Assembly: GCA_030068145.1 (NCBI GenBank)
Contig: JAPJBO010000077.1
Span: 372,001 to 436,000 of the forward strand
Length of the DNA stretch: 64,000 bases
Source of the DNA: Diplonema papillatum
Taxonomy: Eukaryota; Euglenozoa; Diplonemea; Diplonemida; Diplonemidae
Direction: 5' to 3'
Shown: positions 41,501 through 51,900 of the stretch, in pieces
Position numbering within the stretch: the stretch's first letter is position 1
Layout of the letters: each line of letters starts with the position of its first letter
Made by a program: the position numbers and the translations under genes
Notes under the pieces: model-generated
What the model saw: the letters and a program-made list of their open reading frames with translations, nothing else
The model's database searches: none
Told to the model about the DNA's origin: nothing

Positions 41501-44500
41501 AACGGCATCGTAGGAGCAAGCTCTTGCGGGGCACGTTGGGCAGCTCTTTCAGCGCGTTTTGGTGAGTATTCCGCCTGGTACGAGGTCATCCCATCAAATG
41601 GTACGTGCACCGGCGTCCCTGCCTTTCGCTGTGCTGTTTCGGGACGGCCGCCTTCTTTTGGGATGAAGTCCTGCGCGTACGTGCTTTCCCCTGTGAACGG
41701 CATAGTGGGTGCAAGCTCCTGTGGGGCACGTTGAGCAGCTCTTTCGGCACGCTTCGGGGAGTATTCCGCCTGGTACGAGGTCATCCCGTCGAATGGTACG
41801 TGCACCGGTGTCCCTGCCTTTCGCTGTGCTGTATCGGGACGACCGCCTTTTTTCGGGATGAAGTCCTGCGCGTACGTGCTTTCGCCTGTGAATGGCATGG
41901 TTGGTGCGAGCTCTTGCGGGGCACGTTGGGCAGCCCTCTCAGCGCGCTTCGGGGAGTATTCCGCCTGGTACGAGGTCATCCCGTCAAATGGTACGTGCAC
42001 CGGCGTTCCCGCCTTTCGCTGTGCTGTATCGGGACGACCGCCTTCTTTCGGGATGAAGTCCTGCGCGTATGTACTCTCCCCCGTGAACGGCATCGTCGGT
42101 GCAAGCTCTTGCGGGGCACGTTGGGCAGCTCTTTCAGCGCGTTTTGGTGAGTATTCCACCTGGTACGAGGTCATCCCGTCGAATGGTACGTGCACCGGTG
42201 TCCCTGCCTTTCGCTGTGCTGTATCGGGACGGCCGCCTTCTTTTGGGATGAAGTCCTGCGCGTACGTGCTTTCGCCTGTGAACGGCATGGTGGGTGCAAG
42301 CTCCTGTGGGGCACGTTGAGCAGCTCTTTCGGCGCGCTTCGGGGAGTATTCCGCCTGGTACGAGGTCATCCCGTCAAATGGTACGTGCACCGGCGTTCCG
42401 GCCTTTCGCTGTGCTGTATCGGGACGTCCGCCTTCTTTCGGGATGAAGTCCATTGCGTATGTACTCTCCCCCGTGAACGGCATCGTCGGCGCAAGCTCGT
42501 GTGGGGCACGTTGGGCAGCTCTTTCAGCGCGTTTCGGTGAGTATTCCGCCTGGTACGAGGTCATCCCGTCGAATGGTACGTGCACCGGTGTCCCTGCCTT
42601 TCGCTGTGCTGTGTCGGGACGGCCGCCTTCTTTTGGGATGAAGTCCTGCGCGTACGTGCTTTCGCCTGTGAATGGCATGGTGGGTGCAGGCTCCTGTGGG
42701 GCACGTTGAGCAGCTCTTTCGGCGCGTTTCGGGGAGTATTCCATCTGGTACGAGGTCATTCCGTCGAATGGTACATGAACCGGTGTTCCAGCCTTTCGCT
42801 GTGCAGCATCGGGACGGCCGCCTTCTTTTGGGATGAAGTCCATTGCGTACGTGCTTTCGCCTGTGAACGGCACGGTGGGTGCAAGCTCTTGCGGGGCACG
42901 TTGGGCAGCCCTTTCAGCGCGCTTCGGGGAGTATTCTGCCTGGTACGAGGTCATCCCATCGAATGGTACGTGCACCGGCGTCCCCGCCTTTCGCTGTGCT
43001 GCATCGGGACGCCCGCCTTCTTTCGGGATGAAGTCCATCGCGTACGTACTCTCTCCTGTGAATGGCATCATCGGCGCAAGCTCCTGCGGTGCGCGTTGGG
43101 AGGCTCTTTCAGCGCGTTTTGGTGAGTATTCCGCCTGGTACGAGGTCATCCCATCGAATGGTACGTGCACCGGTGTCCCTGCCTTTCGCTGTGCTGCGTT
43201 GGGACGACCGCCTTCTTTTGGGATGAAGTCCATCGCGTACGTACTCTCCCCCGTGAACGGCATCGTTGGCGCAAGCTCGTGCGGCGCTCTCTGCGCGGCC
43301 CGTTCTGCTCGTTTGGGAGAGTACTCAGCTTGGTAGGAAGTCATCCCCTCGAAGGGCACCGGCGGCGGCGACTGCGCGTGGCCGTGCGCCAGCTCCGGGC
43401 GGCCGCCTTCCTTCGGGACGAACTCCGAAGCGTAGGTGCTCTCGCCGGCGAATTTAAGCGTGGGCACCGGCTCGTGCTGGGCGCGCGCGGCGTGCCTTTC
43501 GGCGCGCTTCGGCGAGTACTCCGCCTGGTACGAAGTCATCCCGTCGAACGGGACGTGCACCGGGGTCGTCTGCCTGCGCTGCGCGGTATCCGCGCGCCCG
43601 CCGTCCTTCGGGATGAAGTCGGTGGCGTACGTGCTTTCTCCCGCGAACCTCGTCGTGGGGAGGGCGTCATGCTGGAGCCGCGGCTCGTGCCGCTCGGCGC
43701 GCTTGGGCGAGTACTCCGCCTGGTACGACGTCATGCCTTCGAACGGCACGTTCGGCGGCGCGTCCAACCCGCGGTGGGCTGTGTCCGGGCGGCCGCCTTC
43801 CTTGGCGACGAACTCCGAAGCGTAGGTGCTCTCCCCGGCGAACTTGGTCGTGGGCAGCGGGTCATGCTGCGCCCGCAGCGCGTGCCTTTCGGCGCGTTTC
43901 GGGGAGTATTCGACCTGGTACGACGTTGCGCCGTCGAACGGGACGTGGACGGGCGCCGCCGCCGCCCGCGTCGAGTGGTCGGGACGCCCGCCTTCCTTCG
44001 GGATGAAGTCCATCGCGTACGTACTCTCCCCCGTGAACGGCACCGCCGGCGCGAGCTCGTGCGGCGCTCTATGCGCGGCCCGTTCGGCTCGCTTGGGAGA
44101 GTACTCGGCTTGGTAGGACGTCATCCCCTCGAACGGCGCCGGGGGCGACGACTGCGCGTGGCCGTGCGCCAGCTCCGGGCGGCCGCCTTCCTTCGGGACG
44201 AACTCCGAAGCGTAGGTGCTCTCCCCGGCGAACTTGGTCGTGGGCAGCGGGTCGTGCTGCGCGCGCGGCGCGTGCCGCTCGGCCCGCTTCGGCGAGTATT
44301 CGACCTGGTACGACGTCGCGCCGTCGAAGGCGACGTGCGCCGGAGGGTCGAGCGCCCGCCTCCCGGGCTCCGGGCGGCCGCCCTCCTTCGCGACGAACTC
44401 GGCGGCGTACGTGCTCTCCGCAGAGAATTGCGTGGTCGGTAGGGGGCCGGCGGACTTTCGGTGTGTCTCCGCGCGCTCCGCGCGCTTCGGCGGGTACTCG

Positions 44501-45858
44501 ACTTGGTACGACGTCGCGCCGTCGAACGGGACGCGCGCCGCCGGCTCGCTGCGGCGGGTACCCAGATCGGGCCGGCCGCCGTCCTTCGGGATGAACTCCG
44601 CAGCGTACGTGCTCTCCGCGTCGAACCGGGACGTTGGTCCCGGCTCGCGGGCGGGCCGCGCCGCCGGCCGCTCGGCACGCTTCGGCGAGTACTCAGCCTG
44701 GTACGCGGTCGTGCCGTCGAACGGCACGTGGGCCGGCGTCCCCAGCCGCAGCGGCGTGGCGTCTGGCCGCGCGCCTTCCTTCGGCACGTACTCCGCCGCG
44801 TACGTGCTCTCCGCGTCGAACCGGGACGTTGGCCCCGGCGCCGCGGCGCCGCGGGGTGCGGCCGGGCGCTCGGACTGCTTCGGCGGGTACTCGGCCTGGT
44901 ACGACGTGGTGCCGTCGAACGGCGCCTGCGCCGCCGGAGGGGCGCGCGACCGGCGCGGTGACACGTCCGGGCGGTCGGCTTCCTTCGCGAAGTACTCCGC
45001 CGCGTACGAAGTCTCCGCGGCGAACGGGACGGTCTGGGCGGCGGCGGCGCGCGGCTGGGCGCCAGCCGGGCGCTCCGCTTTTTTGGGCGGGTACTCCCTC
45101 TGGTACGAGGTCTCCGCATCGAACGGCACCTCCGGTGCGGCAGCTCGGGGCAAGCCGGTCGTCTCCGGGCGGCTGGTGGCAGCCTGCTTGGGCGTGTATT
45201 CGGCTTGGTACGACGTGGCCGAGTCGAAGGGGGCCTGCGGGTACGTGGTCCCGGAGCCGCGGGCTGTGCGGCTGGGGTATGCGTCAGCGTCCGCCGCGAC
45301 GTACTCGGCGGTGTACGTGCTGGCCGCGTCGAAGGGCGGCGACGGGTGGATTTTGCCGAGCGGCGCGGTGCGGGGGGTCGGCCGGTCGACGCGCTTCGGC
45401 GGGTACTCGATCTGGTACGAAGTTTCGCTCGAGAACGGGGCGGGTACCCCGGGGGGTCCGGACGCCGGGGGGTCGGCGCGGGAAGGCCGCCGCTCTCCGG
45501 CGGCGGGGGGTGCGTAGTCGTAGTCCGAGTGGTACGTGCTCTCGGCTTGGAACGGGTTCGGGGGCGCGGCTTGGGCTTGCCTGTTGGTTCTCGGGTCGTC
45601 GGCGCTTTGCCGACGCTCCGACTGCTTGGCCGGGTACTCTTTTTGGTAGTTCGTGGCCGCGTCGAACGGCTGCGAGTCCGGGTTGGAGTGCCGCGGCGCG
45701 CTGCCGGTGTGCGAGCGGGGGACCTGCTTCGGCGGGTACTCCTTCTGGTAGTTCGTCGTGTGCCCGGCGGCCGGCCGCTGCGGCTGCTGCTGCTGCTGCC
45801 GCTTGCCGGCCGTCGTCGTCACGTTCCCGTCCGTCGTGAACCGCGTGGTGCGCGACAT
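38551..45858 (-). CDS. Giant MAP6/SAXO-like axonemal microtubule protein
   Basis: One exon of 2,435 residues. The frame extends 71 codons further upstream, but the ATG at 45858 (MSRTTRFTTDG) fits better because the upstream part looks like UTR. After a Gln-rich N-terminus (KRQQQQQPQ) come about 60 modules of 32-33 residues alternating between TSYQ(A/V)EYSPKRAER and ESTYA.(D/E)F(I/V)PKEGGRP types; two make a 65-residue unit. About ten units near 41.3-43.3 kb are almost identical in DNA (195-bp repeat). The last 450 residues are less regular and Ser/Arg-rich, ending RRYTPEYR. Family knowledge: the recurring (T/S)xYxxE/DF/Y core resembles the Mn modules of MAP6/STOP and SAXO proteins, which bind and stabilise ciliary or centriolar microtubules. 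Known SAXO proteins are much shorter, so the size is remarkable. Probable role: lattice binding along the axoneme. Alternative: another coiled or filamentous cytoskeletal repeat protein. Confidence 0.75.
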   Translation of the reverse strand: MSRTTRFTTDGNVTTTAGKRQQQQQPQRPAAGHTTNYQKEYPPKQVPRSHTGSAPRHSNPDSQPFDAATNYQKEYPAKQSERRQSADDPRTNRQAQAAPPNPFQAESTYHSDYDYAPPAAGERRPSRADPPASGPPGVPAPFSSETSYQIEYPPKRVDRPTPRTAPLGKIHPSPPFDAASTYTAEYVAADADAYPSRTARGSGTTYPQAPFDSATSYQAEYTPKQAATSRPETTGLPRAAAPEVPFDAETSYQREYPPKKAERPAGAQPRAAAAQTVPFAAETSYAAEYFAKEADRPDVSPRRSRAPPAAQAPFDGTTSYQAEYPPKQSERPAAPRGAAAPGPTSRFDAESTYAAEYVPKEGARPDATPLRLGTPAHVPFDGTTAYQAEYSPKRAERPAARPAREPGPTSRFDAESTYAAEFIPKDGGRPDLGTRRSEPAARVPFDGATSYQVEYPPKRAERAETHRKSAGPLPTTQFSAESTYAAEFVAKEGGRPEPGRRALDPPAHVAFDGATSYQVEYSPKRAERHAPRAQHDPLPTTKFAGESTYASEFVPKEGGRPELAHGHAQSSPPAPFEGMTSYQAEYSPKRAERAAHRAPHELAPAVPFTGESTYAMDFIPKEGGRPDHSTRAAAAPVHVPFDGATSYQVEYSPKRAERHALRAQHDPLPTTKFAGESTYASEFVAKEGGRPDTAHRGLDAPPNVPFEGMTSYQAEYSPKRAERHEPRLQHDALPTTRFAGESTYATDFIPKDGGRADTAQRRQTTPVHVPFDGMTSYQAEYSPKRAERHAARAQHEPVPTLKFAGESTYASEFVPKEGGRPELAHGHAQSPPPVPFEGMTSYQAEYSPKRAERAAQRAPHELAPTMPFTGESTYAMDFIPKEGGRPNAAQRKAGTPVHVPFDGMTSYQAEYSPKRAERASQRAPQELAPMMPFTGESTYAMDFIPKEGGRPDAAQRKAGTPVHVPFDGMTSYQAEYSPKRAERAAQRAPQELAPTVPFTGESTYAMDFIPKEGGRPDAAQRKAGTPVHVPFDGMTSYQMEYSPKRAERAAQRAPQEPAPTMPFTGESTYAQDFIPKEGGRPDTAQRKAGTPVHVPFDGMTSYQAEYSPKRAERAAQRAPHELAPTMPFTGESTYAMDFIPKEGGRPDTAQRKAGTPVHVPFDGMTSYQAEYSPKRAERAAQRAPQELAPTMPFTGESTYAQDFIPKEGGRPDTAQRKAGTPVHVPFDGMTSYQVEYSPKRAERAAQRAPQELAPTMPFTGESTYAQDFIPKEGGRPDTAQRKAGTPVHVPFDGMTSYQAEYSPKRAERAAQRAPQELAPTMPFTGESTYAQDFIPKKGGRPDTAQRKAGTPVHVPFDGMTSYQAEYSPKRAERAAQRAPQELAPTMPFTGESTYAQDFIPKEGGRPETAQRKAGTPVHVPFDGMTSYQAEYSPKRAERAAQRAPQELAPTMPFTGESTYAQDFIPKEGGRPDTAQRKAGTPVHVPFDGMTSYQAEYSPKRAERAAQRAQQELAPTMPFTGESTYAMDFIPKDGGRPELMHARRDTPVRVPFDSMTSYQAEYSPKRADKAASSRAAHEPMPTIPFTAESTYAQDFIPKEGGRAASVRARPETPQHIPFDGVTSYQAEYSPKRAERAAQRAQQELAPTVPFTGESTYAMDFIPKEAGRRESGRTRQEAPQSVPFEAVTSYQAEYSPKRAERQTSQHRHRDPMPSVPFTGESTYAMDFIPKEAGRRESGRTRQEPLQSVPFEAVTSYQAEYSPKRAERQASQHRHRDPMPSVPFTADSTYAADFVAKDGGRQSTARSRPRPVLSAPFEGVTSYQAEYSPKRAERQTSQHRHRDPVPSVPFTGESTYAMDFIPKEAGRRESGRARQEALQSAPFEGVTSYQAEYSPKRTERRTSQQRNRNPAPSVPFAGESTYAAEFVAKEGSRRDSERTRAPAAASAPFDAVTSYQAEYSPKRAERRDSQRRASGPAATAAFSAESTYGADFTAKEAARARPKRERHHAPAAAAFDGETTYQKDFVEKELARAASARRRLSTPASSRPFDADTLYHKEFSPKRAERSGRGRRSSVTTVSESRFEAVTTYQGDYEAKKQARRPSSKPAAAGFPSRPFGGATAYSEQYTDKHSRADGTPGRTPIQELAWGNAPFYGETTYGSAYADGRSAVLDKVIQKHVDAQLAAESRQVSPTRRRGDAVPAAAHKSKDFAVRSFSAEREYTAFPQMPAAGGSPLGATLPVGAAGSHRRVVDDKLSRRRDSESRSRAFESTPQRRISDADPSTRRLSRDQSQRRVGTHTSVRVSVNRSSRRSSVAASVSRGVVPFEGTTTYADDFASSRRRTSDSIARTGGGRSPARQPMSRRSNSLTVSTTAKFDGRTSYGQQFGGKAPEVTIRRFSHATSSAGPAAGTPRLHSTVPFEVCVPATTPSVPRRYTPEYR
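41390..43300 (-). repeat. 195-bp coding tandem repeat, homogenised core
   Basis: About ten units repeat every 195 bases (65 codons), with almost all differences at third positions, for example GTCATCCC(G/A)TC(G/A)AA(T/C)GGTACGTGCACCGG. Units outside this core are more diverged, at both ends of the gene. The pattern suggests expansion or conversion from the centre. Confidence 0.85.
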
Positions 45859-48514
45859 CCTTCCGGTCTCTCCCGCCCGCCCCGCCTCGTCGAGGGGTGG
45901 TGCCGCGTCGAGAAAGGGCCTCCGATCCCGCCGCCCTTTCCTTCCTCGCCCCCCCTCTCTAAAAAAAAGCTGTGATCCACAGTAGAAAACTGAACTTCCC
46001 ATGAACTTACTAAAAACTTCCCAAGTACTTCCCGAGTACCCTTGTACACCCAAGTAAGGCCACCGGATCACATCATTATAGCGCGCATGGGACTACGGTT
46101 TGGCTAGCTCCGCCAATGCTGGGCAGCGCCCAGCACAATGGTGGTGCCCTCTAATTTCGGAGCGGCAAGCCCTCTCGCTCTAAGCTCCTGTCTGAGGACT
46201 CGAATGCAGTCACAAGACGAACCAAATTTGTGGCAAGCTTGTTATTGGCCACCAAAAACCCTCCGGGTTCGGGCGTCCCAGTTTTGTATGTCGCCGGGAC
46301 GCCGCAAGCACAGAGGTGCTTGCAATGGCCTGCCAGTCTGAGCCGTCGCTCCAGCAGCAAATGCTTTTATGTCCGAAAATCAAATTCGAAAGGTTGTCAG
46401 TACACACTTCGACACATTATCTTGCAATGGCGTGGGAGGTCCGTGGTCAGCAGGCCTGCGGTGAAGGTACTCTTCCATTTGCCAGCTCGCATAGCAGGAG
46501 AGTTGATGATCCGTGATTCAGCATCCCCAAACCAACAATCTCCTATGCTGTGGCAGCACTCCTGAAGACTGCACGCGAAGGCTCCGAAGCCTTCTTCCAG
46601 TGTTCCTTGCGCTGTGCATGGAGACCGCTTCTTCTTCATCCATGAGATCAACGAAAATGCAACGGAGGGCGTATCATGACTGAAAGAGGGGGTGAAGAGG
46701 CTAGGTGCACGCACCAGCAGGACGGGAAACGGGGCGAAGCATACGGCTCGCCAAGTTAAGCAAATGCATCATTCGGTTTGTTTCCACTATTCATATTACT
46801 CGCGAAAGCATGCAAATTCCCGCCTAAGGAATAGTTGATTAGATCTCTTGAGTTTGAGCTCACGATTGGAGTCGGAAAACGTGTAACGTGCCCTGAGCAG
46901 GATCGACCCCCCTTCAAAGGTGTTTGAGGTGGAAAGGTCCGGTGTTTTCGAGTCACCGGTTGGCCATTAGTTTTCCTCTCAGTTCCGTCAAGAGCTGCGA
47001 CTCAACTACTCCTCGCATTTCTTTCCTCGTCGGCAAGCCTGTCCCGAATGCATGGAGACGAACCTTCGCATCCTTGCACTGGAACGGAGCCTGTCTCAGT
47101 TTCTTGGAGGACGTGGCCGTTTTAGTTTGCAACCGAACAGCGCATATCAATGGTGTCCCTGTGTCTTGAGCCTGAACGTATTTGGGTGAGCACGGGTGGC
47201 ACACAAATTTGTCTCACCAAAAAACAAAAGGTCTCAGGGGAAGCAGCCAGGTGAGTGCGTCACCTGAACTTCCACGGCAAAAATAATTAGGGCGGCCGCG
47301 GCTACACCAGCTTCATGACGCAAGACAGCACTGGCGCATATCCTAGATAGATGGCAAGAGGACCAACGAGGCTGCAACGGTCCATTCGGGGGAAAGGGGA
47401 GAGGTCGTGGAAGGAAAAGAAGATTGGTCCCGGGCAAGGAAGTTGGCCTTTAGTTGAACCGGACGAATCTTGTAGCCCCGCGGGTATTTCGTCGGAGCGT
47501 TGGCCAGAAGAATACGGTAAGCAACCAGGGACCTTTTCGCCCGGTCCAAAACTTTTCGAGCCACTGTATGCGGACTGCAAGTGACCCATCCCTGTGCGCC
47601 GTCAACGTTTTCAGACCACTGCACCTGCATGGTTTGGTTTGTGAGCGCCAGCGGGATACGAAACGCACACAACGAAAGAATCGCCTTTGAAAGGACCATT
47701 TGTCTCGGTGAAACTCTGTGAACCTTGAAGACGAGGGCTGTAAAACGCAGAGCCGATTATTGCGATGCAAAGGAGGGTGGGCGTTGGAATCCTTCCCGCA
47801 GGCAGTGCACAAGTGTGATGGACCTTTCTTCGGAGGGGCTCACGCACTCAAAGATCGACTTATACGCAGGCAGTGCACAGAACTGCACCGGCCAGGGCTC
47901 GTTTGCGTTCCGGACTCGGGAGAACCGTAGTCGGTGCTCCAATCAGAATACAACACGTGGTATGGCGCGGCTGAATGATTCGGATCGGTGCCCGCCAAAG
48001 ACCATCATTGTGGCATTTCTTGTTGTCCGGAAGGATCCACGCGAGTATGCTGCAGCAAAAAGGAGGCAGGTTCGTGCCGGGTATTGATGAGTGTTCATTA
48101 TTCGGTACTGATTGGGCGCCCGCTGGGTAGTTCTTTCTGGGGGAGGGTGACGTAAAGGTCTCACTTTCTCGAGGCATACACCTGTGGGTAATCGGCTTCG
48201 CACTTTCCAGGCCGGACACAAAACTTCTTGTCTTTGGGCACTCCTAGTTGTTCAGCCGTGACCAATACTTCGGTTACCCTGTAAGAGCGGTGTTCCTTCG
48301 AGACTCGGGGTTCAGCTGCCAAACGGGGGCGGCTTGAAATGACGACTGCATGCCATCTGTGGACATGGTCTGCAGAAAAGCTCCTGCAATATCTGCACCG
48401 AAGCAAGTCCGTTAGTGGCGAGCACCTAAACCTTACCTTGGGACCGACGCGCTGTCAGCCTCTGTTACTGTGTTCGTCTTGGTATTATTGGAGGGGGGTT
48501 AGTAAAATCAAATG

Positions 48515-48665
48515 GGGATGGGAGAGATTGTTGGGACGTGCTTGGATTGGTATGTGCTACATCGTGTCCCATCTGTTCCGTGCTTCGGTCCTTGAAACCA
48601 CGGACACTCAGACGGACCTCGTCAGCCTCATCAGCGTGGAAACTGAGTGTCAGCTGACAGAAACA
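48515..48665 (+). repeat. Diverged copy of repeat F
   Basis: GGGACGTGCTTGGATTGGTATGTGCT, then CCGTGCTTCGGTCCTTGAAACCACGGACAC, matches the kinesin intron 1 copies, which have AAGAACGTGCTTGGAATGGGTATG and TTTCGGTCCTTTAAGCCACGGACAC. The GGAA(C/A)CTGAGTGTC end is also shared. Confidence 0.6.
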
Positions 48666-50093
48666 CACACCAGATAGAAAGAAAGACACGGATATGCCGC
48701 CAGTACTTATTTTGGGACTACAGAGAGAGAACAGCACAATTGGTGTATGCGGCTACTCATCTTTGCTTGCCATCAAAATGAAAACGCCAACATTGAGATT
48801 GCTGTAATTACGAATCGGTTTGTTGTTTAGCAGACGAAAATACCGATTATTTCCGTTCCACAGAAACCCACCCACCAATAAATCGCTGTGTACATATTGG
48901 ATCGGTTTTGTGCAATGGTCCCACCCCGCATGAACCCCGGATGGGTCGTGCTTCGTAATTCGCTACTGGCGGCCACCTCGAATATTCCTATAAAGCAGGT
49001 GATCAAAAAAACAGAATCGCCCTCCCCTGGCTAAAATGTGGACAAGGGCTTCTTTTGTTGGGTTGTGTCCTACACCCGCGAGAGAAGGGCGGCAAGGATA
49101 GACGAGAGAACCGGTGAGAATTGAGCAGATTTCAAAAAGAGAAGGGAGAGGGGGGCGCAGTAGTGAGCATGTTGATCTGCACCGCCAGGGTCAGAAGCAT
49201 TTTTTCGAGTTATTTTCTTCGCGAGAGCTGCCTTTGATTGCCAGGTCAAGCAGAGACCGATGGACGAAAGCGTTTTTTCAGAGTTAAAGTTCGCTAGAGA
49301 TTTCGTAGTGCTAGGGCAGGCTGTTCCTCATCGCGATCATTTGTCCTCAAAGCATCCACACAAGCCCGTGGAGACGGATGGGCACAGGACGGGGTGGACG
49401 GGATTGGGGCACAGTATGCTCAACTCCGACTCGACTCGACTCGAGTTTTTCACGCTGCGGTTGACTACCTTTTGCCCCGAACTTTTCTTTCGAGTCGTCA
49501 TACAACCCCAGCTGGGGGTTGATCTTCGAAGGCGGCTGATCGGCAGCGGGGCTGGAAGTTCGTAAGTACCGCCCGGTATGCGCAACGCACGTGTTCTATC
49601 CACGGACAACCGTGACGGCGTCTGCAGACAAAATAAAGGAGTCTGCGGTCAAGCGACCATTCGCAGCCAGCACAGCGCAGGTGTTCTGCCTGGCTGACAG
49701 GGTGAAAAAAAGCCGGCCGGGACAAAAAAAACTCTGGCCAAGCAGAATCACTCCCTTTTTCTGGTGCCGGCCGGGCTGGGTGCCATCGCTTTTTGGGGAC
49801 CGAGGACGAGTGTGGCGAGTGCGCCGCGCGGTGGAGGTGCCGCGTTGCGGTCGACAGAACCACGTCTTCCAGTCTGCTCTCCGAATCTTGCGCGGATTCT
49901 CCAATCTGCGCATGCAGTCGCTGGTTGATTGATTGGGCGATCCCTCCTCGTGGCGAGACGGGCCGCCTCCTTTCGCGCCTGAAAAAATATGCCGCGACGG
50001 AATAGGAAATGTTCCTGGGCGCGCACGCGCTTTCGTTTCCAAAGCCACGGGGGCGAACGCGGCTGCTACTTCTGTTGCCCGCACAGCGGGAGA

Positions 50094-50221
50094 TATGTGG
50101 TACTACGTATCCTCCGTGGTACATATTTTCCTCTCGTGGTGTATGCATACGTGCTACTATGTGGTACTACGTTTCCTCCGTGGTACATATTGTCCTCTCG
50201 TGGTGTATGCATACGTGCTAC
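50094..50221. repeat. 64-bp tandem duplicate
   Basis: Two adjacent copies of TATGTGGTACTACGT(A/T)TCC, TCCGTGGTACATATT and CTCTCGTGGTGTATGCATACGTGCTAC, differing at two or three positions. Each copy contains the inverted words GTGGTAC/GTACCAC-like and ATGCAT. Confidence 0.8.
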
Positions 50222-51769
50222 TACGTAGACACCTTACCATACTAGTGCACCCGCTATTCGGGCAGGTGCGTGCACGCATCACCACAGCTGAGTATGTGGT
50301 ATCATGTGTGGTACGGTGCAGGTGATACTGCACACAGAGCGGTGCATGCAGTACTCTCTGTTGGTGGATGGTTTTGATTTGCTTTCCTTTTTGGACGCTC
50401 GAATTTCTTTTTTGTACTTTGCGAACTCGCGCTCTACAACCGCGCCGGAGGCCAATATTACGCTTCCTTGCCTGTTAAACCCCGCGAGCTGCATCTCGAA
50501 TATGATATTTGAGCAAGCACTACTGTCCGTTGCGAAAGGCAAAGGATCGTGTGTGTATGAATGTCCTACTGAATCTTGCCAACTGGATGGAATGTTGGAA
50601 AATTTTGTGCGTATGTGCTACCACCTGTATGGTAAGGCCCATGGTCCACATTACGCTGTCAACCGTCACTTTTTGATAATGACAACCGCGGTTGTTACCA
50701 TAAAAAAAAACGGCCGTCGCTAGAAGTAATGCGGTTCGAATTCTGCGAGTCGTTCTGCTTCTGATGCAAAAAGGGACCAAAAACGATGTGGTGGCAACGG
50801 CTTCTGCCTTCGTCGTCCAGCTGCCGCAAAGTCTAGTGCAGACCAGCTCAAACCCCCGGCTAGCATTTCACTGCGCCGAGTCAAAGCGAATGAGAACGCA
50901 ACTACTGCTTGGCGCTGGAAGGAAAAACGTTTCGGCTTTTGTAGAGAAGCCGTATTTCACGCCACAACTCTCAAACATTTTCGTAGAGCGGAAGACTGCT
51001 CATTTCTCGGTGCAAAAAAATGCGTCCAGCCACCGGATCCTGCTTACGGCGAAAACTTTTTTGTTTCCACGACGTCATGAATGACGACAATGCTACTACA
51101 AACGAATCACGACCATTGAGCTCCTCGATACTGGGTGGTTTGCCCGTACACCAAGGACGCCCCTGAAGCGAGGCATTTTGGTTGCCGGAAGGATAATATT
51201 TCCTTTCACTAAAATCTAAGCTGAGTGCGTGTTTCAAGAAGCCGGTGTTTTGTTTAAGGCGGGGCGGGGGGGGTGTCTTTTGAAGTCAAAGTCCGCTTTT
51301 TTGGTTGGTGGACCTGGTTCTGCGAACATGGGTTGTATTTCTATTAGGAAAGAAGGGAATGTGCATATGGATTTCGATTTCTATTTTTTTTTTTCGTTTT
51401 TGTGAAGAACCGGATTGGGGGGAGAAGGGTAGATCTTCGTTTAAGTTCTGCCTCTCATGCATGTTTGATGCTCCAGGCCTCCGAAGAAAATGAGGGAGAA
51501 ATACTCGGAAGGCCGCCCAGTGCTTACGGAGGCTAGATGGAGAAACCTGGTATTGCTGCTGACCGCTATACGCCCCAGATTTTGCCTGAGTTGCGTGTAG
51601 GCAACAGCAAACTTCCTCTTTTGTAGGGGGTTGGGCACTAGCCCTGTGTTAGTTGGGGAGTCATCGGCATCCTGATGAGGACCACACTACGCGGGCCTTT
51701 CGCTGCGGGACTCCAGAACGGGCACTCGCGGTTGCGGTTCAAGCATAGTTGCTGTGGTTGGTAGTGACA

Positions 51770-51900
51770 AGTTCTTCATCCAGAATCCTCGCTTCCTCGT
51801 TTCCGACAAGCGGCACGCCGAGAAGCAGCTGTCGTGTGTTTTGCACATGGCGGCCTCCTCGAGTATTTTCTACGAAGCAGGTGTTTGAAAAAAGAAAGAA
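51770..51900 (+). repeat. Repeat D, further copy
   Basis: TTTGCACATGGCGGCCTCCTCGAGTATTTTCTACGAAGCAGGTGTTT followed by AAAAAAGAAAGAA matches the core of the copies near 26.6 kb and on the minus strand at 35.9 kb, including the A-rich end. Confidence 0.55.

Noticed and set aside
38594-45975. Many long plus-strand frames (up to about 430 codons)
   Set aside because: They mirror the GC-rich 195-bp repeat of the SAXO-like gene and are low-complexity. The minus-strand frame is continuous over 7.3 kb with conserved modules and mainly third-position changes.
49498-50148. 216-codon minus-strand frame as a gene
   Set aside because: Composition resembles a chance frame in GC-rich DNA. It overlaps other equally open frames on both strands, and its start falls in a tandem duplicate.
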